From VFJQ01 sp044226525 (GTDB lineage: Bacteria > Verrucomicrobiota > Verrucomicrobiia > Chthoniobacterales > Chthoniobacteraceae): a DNA stretch of 64,000 nucleotides. The notes beneath the pieces are model-generated. The model saw only the letters and a program-made list of their open reading frames with translations. It was not told the DNA's origin and ran no database searches. The number at the start of each line of letters is the position of its first letter. Position 1 is the stretch's first letter. Both the position numbers and the translations under genes were made by a program. The stretch spans positions 55,625 to 119,624 of the forward strand of contig JBGAGV010000027.1 of assembly GCA_044226525.1 (NCBI GenBank). The letters run 5' to 3'. Shown here in pieces: positions 53,862 through 61,873 of the stretch.

Positions 53862-53971
53862 ATCGCACACGGCAGGCAGCCTGCTATTGCGAGCCGCCAG
53901 CGAAAAGCGAGACTCTTTGAAGCGACTCTATCGAGCGAGAGGAGGCTCGGTCTTGCCTCGGTAGTTGCCTC

Positions 53972-54259
53972 GTGGTGCCCGGCGTGCTGCTTTTCATCGG
54001 GGCGGCATTCCTACATCGGGAGGGCAGTGGGCTGGGCGTCCTCAGCTTCATTGGCTTCTTCCTCGCCGGGCTCGGCATTCTGGTCACCTATCACAGCGGG
54101 CGTTGCCTTCACTGCGATCGCCCGCTCGGCGATGTCTTCTACCGCAAAAGCTCCCCGCGGTTCAGCGTTCCCATCGACCTCCGTTACTGCCCGTATTGCG
54201 ACACTTCCCTCGATGAACTTCCAGCCAGCGGCCGGAGAAATAGAGGTCAACCGAAATAG
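53972..54259 (+). CDS. Small membrane protein with a zinc-ribbon-like cysteine pair
   Basis: About 95 residues with a GTG start at 53972 (a second GTG follows at once). Two hydrophobic segments (VLLFIGAAFLH and LSFIGFFLAGLGILVTY) precede a cytoplasmic-type tail with CLHC and CPYC, spaced about 30 residues apart as in zinc ribbons. No family recognised. The start is uncertain, since the only nearby candidates are GTG codons. Confidence 0.5.
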   Translation: MVPGVLLFIGAAFLHREGSGLGVLSFIGFFLAGLGILVTYHSGRCLHCDRPLGDVFYRKSSPRFSVPIDLRYCPYCDTSLDELPASGRRNRGQPK

Positions 54260-54359
54260 GGGTCAGGCAGGAATGGCGCCGAAATAAGCCGAACTTTGGA
54301 TAACCTCACACAGAGATTTACTCTGAAAAGGGGGGGCCTCTCCTGCCGACCCCTAAAAC

Positions 54360-54531
54360 ACCCCAGCGTCCGCAGCACCCGCAGCCCCGGCACGCGGGTG
54401 AAATCGCTGTCGAGCGTCAGAACCGCGGCGTCAGCTTCGAGCGCGCAGGCGGCGACGGTCAGGTCCGTCACCTGCATGAACTGCCCTGCGCGATCGAGTT
54501 GCCGGGCGAGCGCCGCCACACGTTCCCACAA
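54360..54531 (-). pseudogene. VapC (PIN-domain toxin) C-terminal fragment
   Basis: The translated segment contains TDLTVAACALEADAAVL followed by TLDSDFTRVPGLRVL, the C-terminal part of VapC-type PIN ribonucleases (conserved Asp in TDL and DxDF). The N-terminal half with the first catalytic Asp is missing. A VapB start lies about 620 bp upstream in the same orientation, with unrelated sequence between. Confidence 0.68.
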
Positions 54532-54719
54532 AAAAGTTCCGGAATGGACGGAACGGACGGTTTGGCGATTCGGCTCTCGTGGACGAAAAGAGCCGAGCCA
54601 TGTTCATCTCGCCTCTGCTCTCCGTAGGTAGATCCAACCTCCGAAATGTGCCCGCCTGACCGGTCTCCCATCAAGGTTCATCCATGCCGATCCGGTTCCC
54701 TGCCAAGGTGGCGGATAGA

Positions 54720-54862
54720 GGCCTCGCACGGAGGCACCAAGGACACAAAGGGGCTCTTTCCCATCCAGGAGCGCTCCCCTTTTTGGTTCGAAAATTCGAC
54801 CGATTCAACGCAGGGCTGTCGGGGCCCTGTCCTCCGTGCCCTTGGTGCCTTTGTGCGAGGCC
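54720..54862. repeat. Imperfect inverted repeat, arms about 35 bp
   Basis: The left arm (54720-54753) starts GGCCTCGCACGGAGGCACCA; the right arm (54825-54862) reads on the minus strand GGCCTCGCACAAAGGCACCA. They continue with AAGG, differ at scattered positions and enclose about 70 bp. The arrangement resembles a small non-autonomous element, but no target duplication was found. Confidence 0.6.
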
Positions 54863-55034
54863 TTTTGGCAACAAACCGGACAGGCAGGGGTCATCCAGCT
54901 CGTCACGCCGTGACCGCTTGCGGCGAAGGCGGAAGGGACTGCCTTGGCGCGAAAAGCGCACACCCAACCACCGGAGGCGCACACTGCGGAGAGCATGCGA
55001 CCGGCCCGGCCCACAGAGGCAGCGACTCCAAAAA

Positions 55035-55054
55035 CACAATAAAACACAATATTT
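55035..55054 (+). repeat. Dispersed 20-bp repeat, copy 2
   Basis: Identical to 3791-3810, in the same orientation, again preceded by CAAAA. Confidence 0.75.
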
Positions 55055-55151
55055 CGGCATTAAATTTTGGGCCTTTCCCAAGGAGCTCGAACGTGGCGGC
55101 CTTTTCCGCGGGCGATCGCGGCCACTCGCTCCCCCACGCGGTTGAGCGCAG

Positions 55152-55217
55152 GCACACGCCGGCAATTTCCATCACCTCGGCGAGCACGTCTTCGTCGAGG
55201 TGCATCGTCATTTTCAT
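55152..55217 (-). pseudogene. VapB antitoxin N-terminal fragment
   Basis: Codes MKMTMHLDEDVLAEVMEIAG, the standard opening of VapB/DUF2191 antitoxins (beta strand and first helix), and then diverges into unrelated sequence. Too short for function. With the VapC fragment at 54360-54531 it marks a broken toxin-antitoxin operon. Confidence 0.7.
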
Positions 55218-55311
55218 GACCCCCGCAGCGCGGGGCATCCATGCCAGATCGGCCAGCCCAGTTTCGAAATCGCTGAAAGATCGCCATCCCGCGCCCGTAA
55301 GAGGAAGGGCG

Positions 55312-56127
55312 ATGAGTTCGTTACGATCTTCACACGACAGGGCGTTGCCCAGCCGGGGCCGGGCGATTTTGTTTGAGCTCAAGGCCATCGGCCTGCGGGC
55401 GAAGCGTTATCTGGTGGACGCCATGCACGGCGCGCCGCGGCCTCTTCCGATTCGCCCGCCGATCGCCCATGGCCGCCTCGTCGCCGAATCGCGCACGCCG
55501 CTCTACACCAGCACCAACCCGGCGGAAACCGCGCTGCAAGCAGGCAAGGTCCACAATCTCCGCCTCGCGGCACGCGCTCTCGATGGGCGGGTCGTGCGTA
55601 AGGGCGAGACGTTCAGCTTCTGGGCGAATGTCGGTCGCGCGACGGAGTGGCGCGGCTTCGTGCTCGGGCGCGAGTTACGCGAGGGCTGCATCATTCCCAC
55701 GATTGGCGGCGGCCTCTGCCAGCTCTCCAATGCGCTTTACGATCTCGCCCTGCAAACCGGCGCCCAGATTGTCGAGCGCCACGCGCATTCGCGCCGCGTG
55801 CCGGGCTCGACCGCAGCGGAAGGACGCGATGCAACCGTGTTCTGGAATTACGTGGACCTGCGCTTTCGGCCCACGTCCGACCTGCAACTCAGCGTGACCG
55901 TCGATCCAGCGGAACTGGTCGTCCGCTTCATCAGTGCGGTGATCGGCTACCCCACTTCCCCCGCGGTCGTTTTGTCTTCGCCGGCGCCAGCCTCACCTGT
56001 GGAGGATCTGCCTCCGATGGAGAGTTGCGAAACCTGCGGGGTGACGGCCTGTTTTCGCCATTCCACTCAACCCACGCCGATGAGCCAGCCCGCCAGGAAC
56101 ACGAGCACCCCACCGACGATCACTTGA
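55312..56127 (+). CDS. VanW family protein
   Basis: 271 residues from the ATG at 55312; the frame is open further upstream, but that part runs through repeats. The basic N-terminal region (FELKAIGLRAKRYLVD) is followed by the VanW domain: RKGETFSFWANVG, GGGLCQLSNALYDLAL and the closing RVPGSTAAEGRDATVFWNY. The C-terminus has CETCGVTACFRH. VanW is linked to vancomycin-resistance clusters, but its biochemical role is unknown and most family members are unrelated to resistance. No van genes are near. The 3' end overlaps the convergent mbfA by 61 bp. Confidence 0.83.
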   Translation: MSSLRSSHDRALPSRGRAILFELKAIGLRAKRYLVDAMHGAPRPLPIRPPIAHGRLVAESRTPLYTSTNPAETALQAGKVHNLRLAARALDGRVVRKGETFSFWANVGRATEWRGFVLGRELREGCIIPTIGGGLCQLSNALYDLALQTGAQIVERHAHSRRVPGSTAAEGRDATVFWNYVDLRFRPTSDLQLSVTVDPAELVVRFISAVIGYPTSPAVVLSSPAPASPVEDLPPMESCETCGVTACFRHSTQPTPMSQPARNTSTPPTIT

Positions 56128-57020
56128 AACGACGCGGCGAGGAACGGTGTCTCCATGTAACGATAGCGAATCCACGAGATCGCGACGAGTTCCACGGCCA
56201 CGACGATGATCGCCGCCGTGGTCGCGAGGTGAAAATTCTGGATGAGATACGGCAGGGTGTGGCCGATGCCGCCGACGGTGGTCATCAGGCCACAGACCAC
56301 GCCGCGCAGCGCCGGGCCACCGCGCCCGCTGAGTTTGCCATCGTCGGACAACGCCTCCGCAAAGCCCATGCTGATCCCCGCGCCGACCGACGCCGCGAGG
56401 CCGACCTTAAAGGTTTCAGCCGTGTTATTTGTCGCAAAGGCCGCCGCGAAAAGCGGCGCCAGCGTCGAGACCGAGCCATCCATCAGCCCGGCGAGCCCGG
56501 GCTGCACGAAGCGCAGCACAAAATGGCGCCGCGCGGTCTCGTGCTCCTTTTCGACGAGACCTTTGGCTTCCTGTTCGGCGCTGATTTCTTCCGCCGCGTT
56601 CTCGTGTTTGAGTTCTTCATTCGCCAGATCGCCGAGCAACTGCCGCACAGCCGCGTCGCGGGACTGCTGCGCACCTGCTTCGTAAAAACGACGCGCATCG
56701 ATCTCCATGAGCGCGGCTTCCTCGCGTGCTTTTTCCGGCTGAAGCGACGCCGCCAGCCACGAGGGGCGGCGCAGGGTGAAACCTTTCACATCCTGCCGCC
56801 GGATGAGCGGAATGTGCTCGCCGAACTTGGTCCGATACAAATCGATCAAACGATGCCGATGACCCGATTCCTCATCGGCCATCCTGACGAAGAGCTCCGC
56901 CGTGGCCGGGTAATCCGCCCGCAGCTTCTCGGCAAAATCGCGGTAGATGCGCCCATCTTCCTCCTCGGACGAAATGGCGAGCGCAAGGATCTGGGCTTCA
57001 TTCAAATCGCGAAAGTGCAT
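56067..57020 (-). CDS. mbfA: MbfA-type membrane-bound ferritin / VIT1-family iron exporter
   Basis: About 317 residues from ATG 57020 (MHFRDLNEAQ...), which best fits the known N-terminus of the family. Starts at 57095 or 57080 are possible but would collide with the divergent gene. The N-terminal half is an erythrin/rubrerythrin four-helix domain with ExxH-type iron ligands (AISSEEEDGRIY, ADEESGHRHR, EELKHENAAEE). The C-terminal half has the VIT1/CCC1 membrane segments (LVQPGL-like FVQPGLAGLMDGSVSTLAP, then VGLAASVGAGISMG). In alpha-proteobacteria MbfA exports iron and protects from iron and peroxide stress. No Fur box was identified by eye. Confidence 0.87.
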   Translation of the reverse strand: MHFRDLNEAQILALAISSEEEDGRIYRDFAEKLRADYPATAELFVRMADEESGHRHRLIDLYRTKFGEHIPLIRRQDVKGFTLRRPSWLAASLQPEKAREEAALMEIDARRFYEAGAQQSRDAAVRQLLGDLANEELKHENAAEEISAEQEAKGLVEKEHETARRHFVLRFVQPGLAGLMDGSVSTLAPLFAAAFATNNTAETFKVGLAASVGAGISMGFAEALSDDGKLSGRGGPALRGVVCGLMTTVGGIGHTLPYLIQNFHLATTAAIIVVAVELVAISWIRYRYMETPFLAASFQVIVGGVLVFLAGWLIGVG

Positions 57021-57078
57021 GGCGGCGTTAAAGCGGAAGCTCGCCCCGGCGGCAATCTCCGGCAGACTCTTCCGCGCC

Positions 57079-57780
57079 ATGCCAACCTGTGCCATCACTC
57101 ACCGCGAATTTCCCAGCGAAGAGGTCACCGTTCTCTCCGCCGTGCGGCCCCAGCTTGCGGCCCTGATTCGCCGACGGCATCCAGACCTCACGGACGAAAG
57201 CTCCATCTCACTCGACGCGCTCGGGCAATTCCGTGCCGAGTATGTGCGCAGTGTGTTGCAGGAAGACATCGGCGCCGTCACTGCGCTCGAGGCGGAAGTG
57301 GTGCATTCCATGCAGGAGCACGAGGTGCTCACGAGCAACGTCGAGCGGACCTTCGAGACGAAGCTCACTTTCGGCGAACGGCTGTCCGACCGGCTCGCGG
57401 AAATCGGCGGAAGCTGGGCCTTCATCCTCGGCTTCGGCGGCTTTCTCGTGCTGTGGATCATCACCAACACCGTGCTGATCACGCGCCCGCCCGATCCCTT
57501 CCCCTACATCCTGCTCAACCTCATCCTCTCCTGCCTCGCCGCGCTTCAGGCGCCGGTGATCATGATGAGCCAGAACCGGCAGGAAGCGAAGGACCGCCTC
57601 CGCGCCGAGCACGACTACAAGGTGAACCTCAAGGCCGAGCTCGAAATCCGGCACCTGCACGAGAAAGTGGACTTCCTGTTGAAGCAGCAAGCGCAGCGGC
57701 TTTTCGACCTGCAGGAGTTGCAGATCGAGCTGATGGAAGAACTCGCCGCCCGGCGGCGCGGGACGCCACCCGCGCCGTAA
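57079..57780 (+). CDS. DUF1003 membrane protein
   Basis: About 233 residues from ATG 57079 (MPTCAITHREFP), matching the short Cys-containing start often seen in the family. Two transmembrane helices (WAFILGFGGFLVLWIITNTVLI and YILLNLILSCLAALQAPVIMM) carry the family signature NRQEAKDRLRAEHDYKVNLKAE. A long C-terminal coiled helix (EIRHLHEKVDFLLKQQAQRL) follows. The function of DUF1003 is not established. It is divergent from mbfA with a very short shared upstream region. Confidence 0.88.
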   Translation: MPTCAITHREFPSEEVTVLSAVRPQLAALIRRRHPDLTDESSISLDALGQFRAEYVRSVLQEDIGAVTALEAEVVHSMQEHEVLTSNVERTFETKLTFGERLSDRLAEIGGSWAFILGFGGFLVLWIITNTVLITRPPDPFPYILLNLILSCLAALQAPVIMMSQNRQEAKDRLRAEHDYKVNLKAELEIRHLHEKVDFLLKQQAQRLFDLQELQIELMEELAARRRGTPPAP

Positions 57781-57790
57781 TCAGGGCACC

Positions 57791-57961
57791 TTACTCATCT
57801 TTAGGCGGCGGCTCTTTTTTCCGACGCGCCACCGCCTGGCGCAGAATGAATTCGATCTGCCCATTCACGCTGCGCAGATCGTCGGCGGCCCATTTTTCCA
57901 GCTCCTTCCACAGGTCGGGCGGGATGCGAAGGAGAAACGGTTTTCGTTCCGGCGCGGCCAT
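57791..57961 (-). CDS. Arc-like ribbon-helix-helix DNA-binding protein (56 aa)
   Basis: Short gene of 56 codons: MAAPERKPFLLRIPPDLW, then a helix KELEKWAADDLRSVNGQIEFIL and a basic tail RQAVARRKKE. The FLLRIPPDLW beta strand and the following NGQIEFIL helix are classic for Arc/MetJ-type repressors, with Ser-Val-Asn-Gly at the turn. The ATG lies 10 bp after the SPFH stop, so it is the second gene of that operon. It probably regulates its own operon; see the direct repeats at 58944-58976. A toxin-antitoxin role is possible but no toxin is adjacent. Confidence 0.8.
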   Translation of the reverse strand: MAAPERKPFLLRIPPDLWKELEKWAADDLRSVNGQIEFILRQAVARRKKEPPPKDE

Positions 57962-57971
57962 TTCGACTCTC

Positions 57972-58934
57972 TCAGGCGTAAAGCGTGCCCGTGTTGATGA
58001 CCGGCGTCGCTTCGCCTTCGCCGCACAGGACGACCAGGAGATTGCTCACCATGGCGGCCTTGCGCTCTTCGTCGAGTTGCACCACCGATTTTTCGGAAAG
58101 CTCGCGCAGCGCCATCTCCACCATGCTTACCGCGCCATGCACGATCTTCTGCCGTGCGGCGATCACCGCTTCGGCCTGCTGACGGCGCAGCATCGACTGC
58201 GCGATCTCCGGTGCGTAGGCGAGATTGATGAGGCGCGCTTCGTCCACGGCCACACCAGCCTTGTCGAGCCGCTCGCGAAGTTCACGCTGCAACGCGGCGG
58301 CGACTTCATCCGCGCTATCGCGCAGCGAGTGCTCTTCCTCCTCGACCCGGTCGTAGCTGTAGAGGCTCGCGATGTGACGAATCGCCGCTTCGCTCTGGAT
58401 GCGCACGTAGGTTTCAAAATCGTCCACATCGAACGTCGCCCGCGCCGTATCGACCACCCGCCACACCACCACGGCCGCGATCTCGATCGGGTTGCCGCGC
58501 TTGTCGTTCACCTTGAGTTTTTCGCTGATGAAATTCCGCGCCCGCAGCGAAAGCCGCGTGCTCCGTGAAGTCGGCGGCTGCCCCAGCTTCAGCCGCGCAT
58601 AAGCGCCGTCGCGCGAATAAAACGGATTCGCCCAGAAGAACCCGCTCTCCCGCACGGTGCCCCGGTAGCCGCCGAAAAGAATCAGCACCCGCGCCTGGTT
58701 CGGCTCCAGCGTGAAGTGCCCTTGCAGCGAAATCACTGCCACCACGATCATGAGCGGCCCCAGCACGACCAGCCACGAGAAATGTCGATGCGCATCCGCA
58801 TCGCGGATGCCGAAAATGAGCACCGCCACGCCGCCGAGCATCAGCGCGAGGTTGAAGACAAACATCGGCCACCCGCTCAGCGCCGTGCGGCTGATCTCGC
58901 GAGTGTGGGTGGAGGATTCAGTGAGTTCAGGCAT
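57972..58934 (-). CDS. SPFH/Band 7 (prohibitin/stomatin-like) membrane protein
   Basis: 320 residues from ATG 58934; a longer frame would run through the upstream repeats. Two N-terminal membrane segments (MFVFNLALMLGGVAVLIFGI and FSWLVVLGPLMIVVAVISL) are followed by the SPFH domain (LEPNQARVLILFGGYRGT, GNPIEIAAVVVWRVVDTA, HIASLYSYD) and a long charged helix (LRRQQAEAVIAARQKIVHGAV). Such proteins form membrane microdomain scaffolds and often regulate proteases. It is co-transcribed with the ribbon-helix-helix gene just downstream. Confidence 0.88.
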   Translation of the reverse strand: MPELTESSTHTREISRTALSGWPMFVFNLALMLGGVAVLIFGIRDADAHRHFSWLVVLGPLMIVVAVISLQGHFTLEPNQARVLILFGGYRGTVRESGFFWANPFYSRDGAYARLKLGQPPTSRSTRLSLRARNFISEKLKVNDKRGNPIEIAAVVVWRVVDTARATFDVDDFETYVRIQSEAAIRHIASLYSYDRVEEEEHSLRDSADEVAAALQRELRERLDKAGVAVDEARLINLAYAPEIAQSMLRRQQAEAVIAARQKIVHGAVSMVEMALRELSEKSVVQLDEERKAAMVSNLLVVLCGEGEATPVINTGTLYA

Positions 58935-58943
58935 AGGAATAAT

Positions 58944-58976
58944 GTGACATCGAAGTGATATCACATTGATATGACA
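58944..58976 (-). promoter_or_regulatory. Three 11-bp direct repeats upstream of the SPFH-RHH operon
   Basis: On the plus strand GTGACATCGAA, GTGATATCACA and TTGATATGACA follow each other exactly (58944, 58955, 58966), each with TGA(C/T)AT at the same place. The middle unit includes the palindrome GTGATATCAC. The array begins 10 bp upstream of the start codon, covering the leader and probably the promoter. Ribbon-helix-helix repressors commonly bind such iterated short sites. Confidence 0.65.
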
Positions 58977-58998
58977 CGTCAACCGTCTGTCTTCCCCA

Positions 58999-59035
58999 AA
59001 AAGCAAACAGGCCGCGCCCCTTCGGACGCGGCCTG
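58999..59035 (-). terminator. Rho-independent terminator of the oxidoreductase gene
   Basis: CAGGCCGCG (59008-59016) and CGCGGCCTG (59027-59035) form a perfect 9-bp stem with a 10-base loop, followed on the minus strand by TTTGCTTTTT. Confidence 0.85.
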
Positions 59036-59063
59036 CAAATCGAGTGAACGCTGGTAACGCGAT

Positions 59064-60221
59064 TTACTTCCAGCCCTTCGGCTTCGGCACTTTCTCCCAG
59101 GTCTTCTTTTTGCCGGAGGCGAGCACGGCATCGACCACGTAGTCGCAGGCGAGACCGTCCTTGAAGTTCGGGCGGGCACCCTTGCCGCTTTCGAGGCCTT
59201 TGATGAACTCCACGACCTGATGCACGAAGCTGTGCTCGTAGCCGAGCTGGAGGCCGGGCACCCACCAGTTGCCGCAGTAGGGATGATCGCCGTCGGAGAC
59301 GTGCACGCTCTTCCAGCCGCGCTCCTGGCTTTCGTCGGTGTAGTCGAAAATCTGGAGGCGATGCAGATCATGCAGGTCCCACTTGAGGCTCATGTTTTCG
59401 CCGTTGATCTCAAAGGTGTAGAGCGCCTTGTGGCCGCGGGCATAGCGGGTCGATTCGAAGAGGCCGAGCGAGCCGTTGTCGAAGTGGCACATGAACGAGC
59501 AGGCGTCGTCGATCGTCACCTTCTCGGTCTTGCCGGTCAGGTTGTGTTTGCGCTGCTTGATGAACGTCTCGGTCATCGCGCTCACGTCCTTGATGCCGCC
59601 GTTCAGCCACATCGCGGTGTCGATGCAGTGCGCGAGCAGGTCGCCCGTCACGCCGCTGCCGGAGACCTTCGAGTCGAGGCGCCAGAGGCCGGTGCCGCCC
59701 TGCGGGAGTTCGGGATTGATCGTCCAGTCCTGCAGGAAGTTCGCGCGGTAGTGGAAGACGCGGCCGAGCTTGCCGGAGTCGATGATTTGCTTGGCGAGCG
59801 TCACGGCCGGGCAGCGGCGGTAGTTATACCACACCATGTTCGGCACCTTCGCCTTCTCGACGGCCTCGACCATTTTCTCCGCGTCCTTCGCGTTCAAGCC
59901 GAGCGGCTTTTCGCAGAGGATCGCCTTGCCCGCTTTCGCGGCGGCGATGGCTTGCGCGCCGTGGAGGTTGTTCGGCGTGGCAATGTCGATCACGTCGATG
60001 TCATCGCGCTCGATGAGTTTCTTCCAGTCGGTCTCGATGGACTTGTAACCCCACTTGTCGGCGAAGGCCTGCGCGGCTTTCGCGTCGCGGCCGCAGACGG
60101 CCTGCAGCACGACGTCGTAGCTGCTGGGGAAAAAGTGGCCGACCTGGGCGTAAGCGTTCGAGTGAGCGCGGCCCATGAAGCCGTAGCCGATGAGACCGAT
60201 GCGAAGTTGTTTTTTGGCCAT
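59064..60221 (-). CDS. Gfo/Idh/MocA family NAD(P)-dependent oxidoreductase
   Basis: 385 residues from ATG 60221 (MAKKQLRIGLIGYGFMGRAH). The N-terminal Rossmann fold has GLIGYGFMG. The family signature CEKPLGLNAKDAEKM supplies the conserved Lys-Pro, and VVWYNYRRCP and DLLAHCIDTAMW carry further substrate-site residues. The family oxidises or reduces sugars and cyclitols such as myo-inositol; the substrate is not readable. It is divergent from the polysaccharide deacetylase across about 140 bp. Confidence 0.9.
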   Translation of the reverse strand: MAKKQLRIGLIGYGFMGRAHSNAYAQVGHFFPSSYDVVLQAVCGRDAKAAQAFADKWGYKSIETDWKKLIERDDIDVIDIATPNNLHGAQAIAAAKAGKAILCEKPLGLNAKDAEKMVEAVEKAKVPNMVWYNYRRCPAVTLAKQIIDSGKLGRVFHYRANFLQDWTINPELPQGGTGLWRLDSKVSGSGVTGDLLAHCIDTAMWLNGGIKDVSAMTETFIKQRKHNLTGKTEKVTIDDACSFMCHFDNGSLGLFESTRYARGHKALYTFEINGENMSLKWDLHDLHRLQIFDYTDESQERGWKSVHVSDGDHPYCGNWWVPGLQLGYEHSFVHQVVEFIKGLESGKGARPNFKDGLACDYVVDAVLASGKKKTWEKVPKPKGWK

Positions 60222-60364
60222 GACGAAGTGGTGGGTGTGGGTTGGAAGTTTTTGGGAAGAGTGGCGAAGACAGCACAGCGGCGCGGCTTCGCGCAAGCCT
60301 CGCGTTTTAGATTTCGCGTTCTCACTTCACAGGTGGCTCTGCGTGCGTATGGTTACGGCTGCCG

Positions 60365-61705
60365 ATGAAGATTCGTCACGCTCTCGTTTTTTCCGCCGTC
60401 GCCCTGCTCGCCTTCGCGGGGTGCGACAAAGTCAAAAAGATCAATCCGTTCGCCAAGAAAACCGCGGCGCCGACGCCAGCGGCCGCCGTCGTCGAAACGA
60501 AGCCCGCGGATGCGGCCCCTGCCAAGCCTTCTGCGTCGAAAGAAGCCCAGAAGAAAGTCGCCGCCGCTCCGACTCCCGCGCCGAAGCCCGCCGAGCCGAC
60601 CCCGCCGCCGAAACCGATCATCGATCGCGCCGCCCAGGTCATCGTCCTTTGCTACCACCGCCTCGAAGGAAAATCGGGCGGACCTTACTCGATCGAGCCC
60701 GCGCTGTTCGAGAAACACATGCAGGAGCTGAAAGATCGCGGCATCGCCGTCATCTCGATGAAGGACTTCCTCGCGTGGCGGAAAAACGAAAAGAACATCC
60801 CGCCGAAATCCGCGCTCGTGACCATCGACGACGGCTACACCTGCGGCATCAACACGGCGGTGCCGATCCTCAAAAAATTCGGCTACCCGGCGACGTTCTA
60901 CGTTTACCTCGACTTCATCAACAAGGGCGGCAAATCCATGTCGTGGGCGCAATTGAGCGAACTGCGCGACGAAGGCTTCGACATCGGCAGCCACACGGTG
61001 ATGCATCAGAACCTGAACGGCCCGAAACCGTCGAAGGCCAAGTTTGCCACGAAAGATGAATGGCTCGCGGACGAGATCGTCCGCTCGAAGCAGGTCATCG
61101 AAGAGCAACTCGGCGTTCGTGTGATCTCGGTCGCGTATCCCTACGGCAACAACAACCCGAAGGTGCGCGATCTCGTGCAACAGGCCGGATACGACCTTGC
61201 CTTCACGACCTATGGCCAGCGCGTGGGCCACGATGCGTCGCCTTACACCATCGGCCGCTACGATGTGACCGCAAAAGGCCCGAAGGGTGAGGATGGCTTC
61301 ACCATGGCGATCGGCTTCCAAGGCCCCGCCGCGCCATCCGGACCAGCCGCCGCGCAGGAAGCCGGCGCCCTCATGGTCACCGAGCCGATGGACAAATCGA
61401 CCATCAACAATCCCAAGCCCACGTTGCGCGCGAACCTCTCCGGCCTCGGGGCGCTCGATCCCGGCAGCGTCGAAGTGCGCGTGAGCGGCTTCGGCCTCGT
61501 CCCCGCAAGCTTCGACTCCGGCTCGAAGATGATGAGTTACACCTTCCAACAGCCGCTCCGCCCCGGCCCCGTGTCCATCATCGTCTCCGGCAAAGCCGGC
61601 GGCCAGAAAGTGGAGACGCGCTGGATGTTCACCTACGATCCGAAAGCGAAGGACAACGATGGCAGCATTCCGACAGATCTGCCGCAAGTGCCGAAGAAGA
61701 ATTAG
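60365..61705 (+). CDS. Lipoprotein polysaccharide deacetylase (NodB domain, CE4)
   Basis: 446 residues. The signal peptide ends in the lipobox LLAFAGC, so it should be a lipoprotein. A Lys/Ala/Pro-rich linker (residues 24-92) leads to the NodB domain, with VIVLCYHRLEG, the catalytic/metal TIDDGYT (Asp-Asp) and GSHTVMHQNLN (HxxxH-type metal site). VAYPYGNNN and the C-terminal FTTYGQR part complete the domain. From about residue 340 an Ig-like beta domain (MVTEPMDKSTINNPKPTLRA) follows. It would remove N- or O-acetyl groups from a surface polysaccharide or from peptidoglycan in the envelope. Confidence 0.88.
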   Translation: MKIRHALVFSAVALLAFAGCDKVKKINPFAKKTAAPTPAAAVVETKPADAAPAKPSASKEAQKKVAAAPTPAPKPAEPTPPPKPIIDRAAQVIVLCYHRLEGKSGGPYSIEPALFEKHMQELKDRGIAVISMKDFLAWRKNEKNIPPKSALVTIDDGYTCGINTAVPILKKFGYPATFYVYLDFINKGGKSMSWAQLSELRDEGFDIGSHTVMHQNLNGPKPSKAKFATKDEWLADEIVRSKQVIEEQLGVRVISVAYPYGNNNPKVRDLVQQAGYDLAFTTYGQRVGHDASPYTIGRYDVTAKGPKGEDGFTMAIGFQGPAAPSGPAAAQEAGALMVTEPMDKSTINNPKPTLRANLSGLGALDPGSVEVRVSGFGLVPASFDSGSKMMSYTFQQPLRPGPVSIIVSGKAGGQKVETRWMFTYDPKAKDNDGSIPTDLPQVPKKN

Positions 61706-61715
61706 GCTCGCATCC

Positions 61716-61736
61716 GTCGGATCGGTCCAATCCGAC
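61716..61736 (+). terminator. Hairpin after the deacetylase gene
   Basis: GTCGGAT-CGGTCCA-ATCCGAC, perfect 7-bp stem starting 10 bp after the stop and followed by CTATAAGACCTATC. Possible terminator or an interspersed palindrome; a similar GTCCGACCGGTCC core occurs at 47661. Confidence 0.45.
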
Positions 61737-61873
61737 CTATAAGACCTATCAGTTCGGAGCGTTGGAGCAACCGTTCGTCGCGGAAGGCGGATTTACCGAG
61801 CGACTATACCGGGTTTGCACCCGCACTCGACAGATCAAAAAGGTGAGCTAGCTTCCGCGCCCTTTTTTATCCC

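Larger units (their letters stand above)
54532..55151. other. Non-coding recombination patch between VapB and VapC relics
   Basis: No gene supported. It contains an imperfect inverted repeat, a dispersed 20-bp AT-rich repeat and segments of simple GGCACCAAGGACACAAAG-like sequence. The frames running through it show no family similarity that I recognise. Confidence 0.55.

Noticed and set aside
55312..56127. Vancomycin-resistance locus suggested by the VanW domain
   Set aside because: No vanHAX-type ligase or regulator genes nearby; VanW-family proteins are widespread without resistance.
55647..58568. 973-codon plus-strand frame across VanW, mbfA and DUF1003
   Set aside because: It overlaps three well-supported genes in other frames and has an Arg/His-rich shadow composition.
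61706..61873. SRP RNA or other RNA gene upstream of ffh
   Set aside because: Only a short 7-bp hairpin is visible; the conserved SRP RNA tetraloop domain was not found.
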